Below are positions 7,911 to 11,879 of a DNA stretch of 11,879 bases, in pieces. Below the pieces are notes generated by a model. The model saw nothing but the letters and a program-made list of their open reading frames with translations. It searched no databases and had not been told where the DNA came from. The stretch is from Maricaulis sp. GTDB lineage: Bacteria > Pseudomonadota > Alphaproteobacteria > Caulobacterales > Maricaulaceae. Numbering within the stretch: the first letter of the stretch is position 1; every line of letters starts with the position of its first letter. The DNA is taken from positions 1-11,879 of the forward strand of contig NZLV01000025.1 in NCBI GenBank assembly GCA_002694345.1, in the 5' to 3' direction. Made by a program: the position numbers and the translations under genes.

Positions 7911-9098
7911 TCACTCGGCTGGCACGAGCAGGCCGAAGGCATACAGCTTGCCGAGCGTGTCGACCGCTTCGTCCTCCGGCATGTCGGCAAAGTCGGCCAG
8001 GCTGATCACGCCCCCATCCAGCAGTTTGTGCAGGGCCGGTTCCGCCGCCAGCGGGAAGTGAACTTCGCCGCCGGCCGTGATGATGACGACAGACTTGTCG
8101 GTGCCGGCGAGGCGCCAGGGCGCGAAGCGGCGCAGTTTGAAGGCCTGTCCCGGGCGCTTGTAGAGGTCGAACTGGGCCACCGTGCCGGAGGTTGCCGGCA
8201 TGCGGGAGCGGATGAAGGTGTCGACAAAGAGGTCCATGGAAGAGTCCAGCTGGGCCTCTTTGGCGATGATGCCCATCATCTCCTTGAACTGTGCTTCAGA
8301 GCCGGCCCGGTCGAAATCGGGCTGGGCGAAACCGACCGGAAGGGACCGCCGGAACGCGCTGTGGTTCAGGGCCACTTCGGACACGACTTCCAGCATCAGA
8401 TCTGCCCAGGTCTTGACGATCAGGCCGAGTGTGATGTGCAGCGAGGCTTCCTCGCCATGGGTCGAGGCGTCATGCATCAGGCCGCGCGGGACATAGGCGC
8501 ATTCGCCGGCCTTCAGGACAAATTCCTCCACCGGCTCACCGACAGGATGGTCTTCGGGGCGGAAGCCTTCGCCGCGATAGGGGTTCTCGACCGGCGTGTC
8601 ATAGAGGCGCCAGTACTTTTCGCCCGAAACCTGCATCACGAAGACATCATGGTCGTCATAATGCGTGCGGAAGCCCTGATTGTGCGGCGGGGTCAGGTAG
8701 ATATTGGTCTGCACCTGGCAGGACAGCAGGCTTTCCATATTGCGGCAGAACTCGCCGAGCACGGCATCATTCATGTGCAATTGGGGCAGGATGATCGTGG
8801 CGCCCTGACGATATTGCTCGGCCACGCCGCCGCGATCGATATAGCCGGTTTCAAACGTGTATTGCTCCGGCGAGACCGGCGGTTCCGAGCGGGCCATGTC
8901 CAGCTGGCCGGACCGCAGATCCCGGTTGGCGACGATCTCGTCGATCCGGTCAATGCTCAGCAAGTCCAGGAAGCGGCCCGGTTCGTCGCGTTTGACGATC
9001 AGCGCCTTCTTCTCGTGATAGTCGCGGAAAAAGGTCTCGGCATCGATCGGATCGATCATGCAGCGCATCGGGTCGGTGAGCCAGAGCGGGTCGGTCAT
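7911..9098 (-). CDS. JmjC/cupin 2-oxoglutarate-dependent oxygenase, ribosomal-oxygenase-like
   Basis: From ATG 9098 the protein has 395 residues. The double-stranded beta-helix carries the Fe(II) triad of this superfamily: H146 and D148 in THYDDHDVFVMQVSGEKYW, and H209 in YVPRGLMHDA. Context such as NIYLTPPHNQGFRTHYD and the C-terminal extension (a dimerisation plus winged-helix-like region in the family) fit bacterial relatives of YcfD/RoxA and human MINA53/NO66, which hydroxylate ribosomal proteins. E. coli YcfD modifies an arginine of L16; the target here cannot be told. The C-terminus (HKLLDGGVISLADFADMPEDEA) looks like the winged-helix end. An in-frame GTG at 9143 would add 15 residues, but has no ribosome binding site; ATG 9098 has a weak GGAA. 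A strong terminator upstream separates it from the repeat-protein genes. Family firm, substrate inferred. Confidence 0.85.
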   Translation of the reverse strand: MTDPLWLTDPMRCMIDPIDAETFFRDYHEKKALIVKRDEPGRFLDLLSIDRIDEIVANRDLRSGQLDMARSEPPVSPEQYTFETGYIDRGGVAEQYRQGATIILPQLHMNDAVLGEFCRNMESLLSCQVQTNIYLTPPHNQGFRTHYDDHDVFVMQVSGEKYWRLYDTPVENPYRGEGFRPEDHPVGEPVEEFVLKAGECAYVPRGLMHDASTHGEEASLHITLGLIVKTWADLMLEVVSEVALNHSAFRRSLPVGFAQPDFDRAGSEAQFKEMMGIIAKEAQLDSSMDLFVDTFIRSRMPATSGTVAQFDLYKRPGQAFKLRRFAPWRLAGTDKSVVIITAGGEVHFPLAAEPALHKLLDGGVISLADFADMPEDEAVDTLGKLYAFGLLVPAE

Positions 9099-9143
9099 GT
9101 CACAAATTCCGGATTGGGGAAGGGGTGGGCGAATGCCCGCCAC
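9096..9143 (-). promoter_or_regulatory. Shared leader element upstream of the cupin oxygenase gene
   Basis: Read on the minus strand, the 45 bases before the ATG begin GTGGCGGGC-ATTC-GCCCACC, a stem-loop with one internal mismatch, and then contain CCTTCCCCAA (plus-strand 9114-9123), 15 bases before the ATG. The counterpart before the propeller gene has a different stem sequence but the same ATTC loop and the same decamer. Confidence 0.4.
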
Positions 9144-9168
9144 TTGAATAACGCACAGGGAAGGGAAA

Positions 9169-9204
9169 ACAGGCCGGGCTCCTTTGGTGTGGGGCCCGGC
9201 CTGT
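9169..9204 (-). terminator. Strong intrinsic terminator of the repeat-protein operon
   Basis: ACAGGCCGGGC (9169-9179) pairs perfectly with GCCCGGCCTGT (9194-9204), and three further pairs (one G-U) extend the stem towards an 8-base loop. Read on the minus strand the stem is followed by TTTCCC, so the T-tract is on the side expected for genes read leftwards. It begins 14 bases after the stop of the downstream repeat gene. Confidence 0.85.
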
Positions 9205-9217
9205 CAAAGTCAGGAAA

Positions 9218-9889
9218 TCAGCAGCGCCGTCCGCGTCCGACCGGATCGGCATAACTGCCGGTATCGCTGTCGGTGCAGGACCCGCGACGACCACCGCGGC
9301 CATTGCCGACCGGGTCATAGGGGTCATTGTCGGTGATGCCGGATCCACGCGTGCTGCCACGGCCATTACCGACGGGGTCGGCATAGCGGCCGCTGTCACT
9401 GTCGGTCACGCCGGAACGGTAACCGCCCCCGCGTCCGCGGCCGACCGGGTCGGCATAGCTGCCCGTATCGCTGTCGGTGACGCCGGAGCTGCCCCGGCCG
9501 CGTCCGACGGGGTCGGCATAGCTGCCCGTATCGCTGTCGGTGACACCACCGCCGCGACCGCCGCCAACCGGGTCGGCATAGGAACCGGTATCGCGGTCCG
9601 TCACGCCACCACCGCGGCCATTGCCGACGGGGTCGGCATAGCGGCCGGTATCACTGTCGGTTACGCCGGTATTGCCGCGTGATCCCCGGCCCCGTCCAAC
9701 AGGGTCATAGGGATCACTGTCGGTATAACCGCCGCCGCCGCGGCCACCGCCGACCGGATCATAGGGATCGCTGTCGGTGTAGCCGGTCGTGGCGCAGCCT
9801 GCGACGGTGCCGGCAGCGCCGGTCGTCAGGGCTGCCCCCGCAACGCGGGTCAGGAAAGAGCGACGGGAAAGTTTTCCGCGCTTGGCCAT
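9218..9889 (-). CDS. Tat-exported putative lipoprotein with nine TDSD..YADPVG repeats
   Basis: This 223-residue protein is of no family I recognise. Its N-terminus has a twin-arginine motif (KLSRRSFLT, residues 6-14), a small-residue hydrophobic stretch and a lipobox VAGC with Cys32, so export by Tat and lipid anchoring are predicted. The mature part is almost wholly repeats, starting at residues 38, 56, 77, 97, 117, 138, 162, 186 and 206. Six are of the form TDSDTGSYADPVGxGRG; three (1, 2 and 8) are a shorter TDSDPYDPVG form, and one copy reads TDRD. Linkers of G, S and R vary from copy to copy. Hydrophobic residues are scarce and Asp and Arg roughly balance, suggesting an extended or metal-stabilised chain. 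Cys205 and Cys223 near the end could form a disulfide. The start has an ideal AAGGAGG eight bases upstream. It is 19 bases downstream of its paralogue and shares its transcript. Envelope or surface role inferred. Confidence 0.85.
   Translation of the reverse strand: MAKRGKLSRRSFLTRVAGAALTTGAAGTVAGCATTGYTDSDPYDPVGGGRGGGGYTDSDPYDPVGRGRGSRGNTGVTDSDTGRYADPVGNGRGGGVTDRDTGSYADPVGGGRGGGVTDSDTGSYADPVGRGRGSSGVTDSDTGSYADPVGRGRGGGYRSGVTDSDSGRYADPVGNGRGSTRGSGITDNDPYDPVGNGRGGRRGSCTDSDTGSYADPVGRGRRC
9221..9778 (-). repeat. Coding tandem repeats, nine units of about 54-72 bases
   Basis: The units encode the TDSD-TGSYA-DPVG-xGRG module. Spacing between unit starts is 18, 21, 20, 20, 21, 24, 24 and 20 residues, all multiples of three bases. 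Copies differ largely at third codon positions (for example several spellings of Tyr-Ala-Asp-Pro-Val), so the protein repeat is better conserved than the DNA. On the plus strand the recurring word CTGTCGGT marks each unit. Confidence 0.95.
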
Positions 9890-9908
9890 GGTCTAGCCCT
9901 CCTTCGGC

Positions 9909-10484
9909 CTAGTAGCCGGGACGGCCGCGTCCGACGGGATCGGAGCAACCGCCCGAATCGCTGTCAGTCGTGCCCGGACGCACGGGGCCGCGGCCACGTC
10001 CACCCGGATCGGAACAACCGCCGCTGTCGCTGTCGGTGTAGTTGGAGCGTCCACGTCCATTGCCGACCGGATCGGCATAGCTGCCGGTGTCACTGTCGGT
10101 GATGCCGGAGGTGCGGTTGCCGCGACCATTGCCCACCGGGTCGGCATAGCTGCCCGTATCGCTGTCGGTAATCCCGGAGGTGCGGTTGCCGCGGCCATTG
10201 CCGATCGGGTCCGCATAGGTGCCGGTATCACTGTCCGTCAGGCCGGACGACCCGCCGCGGCCATAACCCACGCGGTCGGCATTGCTGCCGCTGTCGCTGT
10301 CGGTGCGGCCGGTGCGGCCATAGCCGGCGCGGTCGGCATAACTGCCGGTATCAGCATCGGTCTGGCCGGTGTAATTCTGGGCCTGGCTGGCCCCGGTGAT
10401 GACGGCACCCGCGCCCGTGGCGACGGTGGCGCCGGCAACGCGAGTCAGAAATGAACGACGGCTGAGCGTCCCCTTTTTGGCCAT
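9909..10484 (-). CDS. Tat-exported secreted protein with seven TDSD..YADPVG repeats
   Basis: Paralogue of the next gene downstream. From ATG 10484 it has 191 residues; this start gives MAKKGTLSRRSFLTRVAG, nearly identical to the other protein, and has TGGGAGGT six bases upstream. An ATG-less extension to 10523 is possible but unneeded. The twin-arginine motif (residues 8-13) and hydrophobic stretch end at SQA-Q (about 33-36), a signal-peptidase-I-type site with no lipobox, so this copy should be soluble in the periplasm or outside. Repeats begin at residues 42, 61, 83, 106, 129, 150 and 173. Copies 1 and 2 diverge (ADRAGYGR, NADRVGYGR), copies 3-5 are near-identical with 23-residue (69-base) spacing, and copies 6-7 replace YAD by GCSD, adding Cys157 and Cys180. 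The protein is rich in G, D, R, S and T. Function unknown; the pair probably arose by gene duplication. Confidence 0.85.
   Translation of the reverse strand: MAKKGTLSRRSFLTRVAGATVATGAGAVITGASQAQNYTGQTDADTGSYADRAGYGRTGRTDSDSGSNADRVGYGRGGSSGLTDSDTGTYADPIGNGRGNRTSGITDSDTGSYADPVGNGRGNRTSGITDSDTGSYADPVGNGRGRSNYTDSDSGGCSDPGGRGRGPVRPGTTDSDSGGCSDPVGRGRPGY
9912..10361 (-). repeat. Coding tandem repeats, seven units of about 57-69 bases
   Basis: The units encode the same module as in the neighbouring gene, with unit spacing of 19, 22, 23, 23, 21 and 23 residues. Units 3 to 5 share the linker GNGRGNRTSG or a close form and look like the most recent duplications. The terminal two units share the GGCSDP variant, so they duplicated as a type of their own. 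Confidence 0.95.
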
Positions 10485-10508
10485 CTGGAACCTCCCAAGA
10501 TGATGGCG

Positions 10509-10530
10509 CGAACCCTTCCCCAAGGGTTCG
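10509..10530 (-). promoter_or_regulatory. Leader hairpin upstream of the repeat operon
   Basis: CGAACCCTT (10509-10517) and AAGGGTTCG (10522-10530) form a perfect 9-bp stem around a 4-base loop (GGGG on the minus strand). It lies 24 bases before the ATG of the first repeat gene, upstream of its ribosome binding site, and would be in the mRNA leader unless transcription starts inside it. No T-tract follows, so a stability or regulatory role is more likely than termination. Confidence 0.5.
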
Positions 10531-10641
10531 GCATGTCCCTCTGCAAACCGGCTGTCGGCCCGAAGGCGTTCATTTCCGGAAACACATCAAGAGTTTACGG
10601 AGGCTCTCGGGGCGGGGCAAATGTATTTCCAAAATATTCTT

Positions 10642-10655
10642 TTGTTTTAAAACAA
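10642..10655. promoter_or_regulatory. 14-base perfect palindrome in AT-rich core
   Basis: TTGTTTTAAAACAA is fully self-complementary and sits in the most AT-rich part of the window, midway between the divergent genes. It could be an operator or a site where DNA opens easily. No protein can be assigned. Confidence 0.35.
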
Positions 10656-10729
10656 TGGCTTGAAAGAAATTATGAGACTGCCTCTCAAAAGTGTTGCGAC
10701 CTCTTCGCAGAAAGGCGTGTTCCTGACAG

Positions 10730-10743
10730 TCAGTTGCAACTGA
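10730..10743. promoter_or_regulatory. 14-base perfect palindrome upstream of the ruvC LexA box
   Basis: TCAGTTGCAACTGA is fully self-complementary and ends 11 bases before the LexA box. It could bind a second regulator of ruvC. No known motif recognised. Confidence 0.35.
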
Positions 10744-10754
10744 AGACGGCTTGT

Positions 10755-10769
10755 GTTCACGACTTGTTC
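10755..10769 (+). promoter_or_regulatory. LexA (SOS) box of ruvC
   Basis: GTTCACGACTTGTTC is an exact match to the alphaproteobacterial LexA site GTTC-N7-GTTC. It covers the proposed -35 box of ruvC, so bound LexA would block RNA polymerase and DNA damage would release expression. The sequence match is direct; regulation is from established knowledge of Caulobacter, Rhodobacter and rhizobial SOS genes. Confidence 0.85.
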
Positions 10770-10792
10770 CGATGCCCGACCTGATGCTAAGT
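10764..10792 (+). promoter_or_regulatory. Probable ruvC promoter
   Basis: TTGTTC (10764-10769) and CTAAGT (10787-10792) are separated by 17 bases. The -35 box lies in the second half of the LexA box. Transcription would begin near 10799, giving a leader of about 15 bases that includes the AAGGGGG ribosome binding site. Confidence 0.5.
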
Positions 10793-10813
10793 CTGTTTCA
10801 TCAAGGGGGCGAG

Positions 10814-11314
10814 ATGTCAGCACCGGTCACGATTCTCGGCATTGATCCCGGCCTGCGCCGCATGGGCTGGGGCATGATCCGCGTGGATGGATCCCGGCTC
10901 AGCGCCGTGGGGCATGGCGTTGTTACGCCGCCCGTGGACGCCGCGCTTTCCGTGCGCCTCGACCACATTTTTCAGGCGGTTACGGATCTCGTTTCTGAAT
11001 TTCAGCCGCAGGAGGCCGCCATTGAGGAAGCCTTCATGGCGGTCAATGCCTCTTCGGCGCTGAAGCTGGGTCATGCCCGCGCGGCCGCCTTGCTGGCGCC
11101 GGCGCGGGCCGGCCTGCCGGTGGCGGAATATGCCGCGCGACTGGTCAAGAAATCCGTGGTCGGGACCGGTGGCGCGGACAAGGACCAGGTCGCCGCCATG
11201 ATCGGGGTTCTTCTGCCGGGCACCAAGGCCAAGGCCGATGCCGCAGACGCGCTGGCCGTCGCGATCTGCCATGCCCATCATCGTCGGGCGGCCAGTCTGG
11301 GGAGTGTGGCATGA
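10814..11314 (+). CDS. ruvC: Crossover junction endodeoxyribonuclease RuvC
   Basis: Cuts Holliday junctions produced by recombination, working with the RuvAB branch-migration motor. The 166 residues match the usual size. The four acidic catalytic residues are visible: D11 in GIDPGLRRMGWG, E71 in AAIEEAF, and D142 and D145 in KADAADALAVAICHAHH. SSALKLGHARAA (80-91) and KKSVVGTGGADKDQV (112-126) are also typical. The ATG at 10814 is preferred over upstream frame openings because MSAPVTILGID begins at the family's normal N-terminus and AAGGGGG (10803-10809) precedes it. The stop overlaps the ruvA start (ATGA). A LexA box in front indicates SOS control. Confidence 0.97.
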   Translation: MSAPVTILGIDPGLRRMGWGMIRVDGSRLSAVGHGVVTPPVDAALSVRLDHIFQAVTDLVSEFQPQEAAIEEAFMAVNASSALKLGHARAAALLAPARAGLPVAEYAARLVKKSVVGTGGADKDQVAAMIGVLLPGTKAKADAADALAVAICHAHHRRAASLGSVA

Positions 11315-11879
11315 TCGGAATGCTCAAGGGCACAGTCGCAGCGCTCGGTCCGGACGGGATCGTGCTGGATGTGAACGGGGTCGGATATCTCGTCGGTGTC
11401 GGATCGGGAACGCTGTCGCGGCTTGAGCCTGGCCAGACCGTGACCCTGCATGTCGAGACCTATGTCCGTGAGGACGCCTTCAAGCTCTTCGGCTTTCTCG
11501 ATGATATTGAGCGGGCCTGGTTCGTGCACCTCCAGAATGTTCAGGGCGTCGGCGCCAAGGCTGCCTTTGCCATTCTCGACACCAGCCCGGTCAGCGAGAT
11601 CGCCAATGCCGCCGCCCTGGGCGACAAGGCCACCTTCTCCCGGGCCAAGGGTGTCGGTCCAAAGCTGGCTGCCCGCATCGCCACCGAGCTGAAGGACAAG
11701 GCACCGCCCCAAGGGCGCAGTTTTTCGATTGGCTTGCCCGTCCATGAAGCCGGAGCCTCCACGGGCGCATCGGCACCGGTTGCCCAGCCGGCAGCCAGCC
11801 CGGCCGATACGTCTGGCGCCTTGCGCGAGGATGTTGTCTCCGCCCTGCTCAATCTGGGCTATCACGAGACCCATGCACG
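11311..11879 (+). CDS. ruvA: Holliday junction branch migration protein RuvA, 3'-truncated by window edge
   Basis: RuvA binds the four-way junction and loads the RuvB motor. The first 189 residues are present, of a usual total of about 200-205. MIGMLKGTV starts the OB-fold domain I, which includes YVREDAFKLFGF. Domain II has both helix-hairpin-helix motifs, LQNVQGVGAKAAFAIL and KGVGPKLAARIATELKD. A low-complexity Ala/Pro/Ser linker follows, and domain III begins at REDVVSALLNLGY, where the window ends. The ATG at 11311 overlaps the ruvC stop, with GGGGAG (11299-11304) upstream, so ruvC and ruvA are translationally coupled; ruvB would be expected next. Confidence 0.97.
   Translation, partial: MIGMLKGTVAALGPDGIVLDVNGVGYLVGVGSGTLSRLEPGQTVTLHVETYVREDAFKLFGFLDDIERAWFVHLQNVQGVGAKAAFAILDTSPVSEIANAAALGDKATFSRAKGVGPKLAARIATELKDKAPPQGRSFSIGLPVHEAGASTGASAPVAQPAASPADTSGALREDVVSALLNLGYHETHA

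Larger units (their letters stand above)
10485..10813. other. 329-base divergent intergenic region
   Basis: This gap separates the leftward repeat operon from rightward ruvC. From left to right it holds the ribosome binding site of the repeat gene, a 9-bp hairpin (10509-10530), the 10-base palindrome TTTCCGGAAA (10573-10582), an AT-rich core from about 10620 to 10680 with the palindrome TTGTTTTAAAACAA (10642-10655), the palindrome TCAGTTGCAACTGA (10730-10743), a LexA box and the ruvC promoter. I found no convincing promoter for the repeat operon. An open frame across it (10500-10784) lacks a ribosome binding site and is not called. Confidence 0.7.

Noticed and set aside
7908..9254. 448-residue ORF on the plus strand opposite the cupin gene
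   Set aside because: It crosses the leader of the cupin gene and the repeat-operon terminator, and has no domain signal.
9221..10361. CRISPR-like regular repeats
   Set aside because: Unit lengths vary in steps of three bases, the repeats are coding, and there are no unique spacers of constant length or cas genes.
10514..10523. Third copy of the CCTTCCCCAA decamer
   Set aside because: It lies in the stem-loop before the repeat operon but in the opposite orientation to the gene, and without the ATTC-loop stem, so I do not count it as a member of the shared leader.
10500..10784. 94-residue plus-strand ORF in the intergenic region
   Set aside because: No ribosome binding site, its composition follows the AT-rich gap, and it overlaps a hairpin, palindromes and the LexA box.

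Overview
The window is GC-rich and densely coded, and reads as a piece of an alphaproteobacterial chromosome. The best direct evidence is a LexA box of the alphaproteobacterial type (GTTC-N7-GTTC) in front of ruvC, supported by the AGE-family isomerase beside a GDP-mannose gene. A marine, Maricaulis- or Caulobacter-like bacterium is my guess from gene content, not a demonstrated fact. I see no tRNA, rRNA, insertion sequence, phage gene or CRISPR array.

Region 1 (1-2927, + strand) holds the 3' part of a mannose-1-phosphate guanylyltransferase, a complete yebC, and an AGE-family sugar epimerase/isomerase that probably makes mannose 6-phosphate. Region 2 (2928-6610, +) is a pgi-tkt pair behind its own promoter. 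That promoter has a LacI-type operator-like palindrome between its -35 and -10 boxes. Together these genes cover fructose-6-P supply, its probable diversion to mannose-6-P and GDP-mannose, and the non-oxidative pentose phosphate pathway. Phosphomannomutase is not in view.

Region 3 (6607-9098, - strand) holds a membrane-anchored strictosidine-synthase-like/SMP-30 beta-propeller protein and a JmjC/cupin 2-oxoglutarate oxygenase of the ribosomal-oxygenase type. The propeller gene meets tkt tail to tail, with a 4-base stop-codon overlap and a perfect 10-bp hairpin just past the stop. Both minus-strand genes carry a similar 45-base leader: a stem with an ATTC loop followed by CCTTCCCCAA.

Region 4 (9169-10484, - strand) is the least ordinary part. 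Two tandem paralogous genes encode small proteins with almost identical Tat signal peptides, followed by 9 and 7 copies of a Gly/Asp/Arg-rich repeat with core TDSDTGSYADPVGxGRG. One has a lipobox and the other a signal-peptidase-I-like site. The pair ends at a strong intrinsic terminator. I do not know this family's function.

Region 5 (10485-11879) is a 329-base intergenic stretch with several palindromes and an AT-rich core. It leads into the SOS-type promoter of ruvC, whose stop overlaps the start of ruvA, which runs off the window. In many bacteria yebC lies next to ruvC; here about 9 kb of metabolic and repeat-protein genes separate them.
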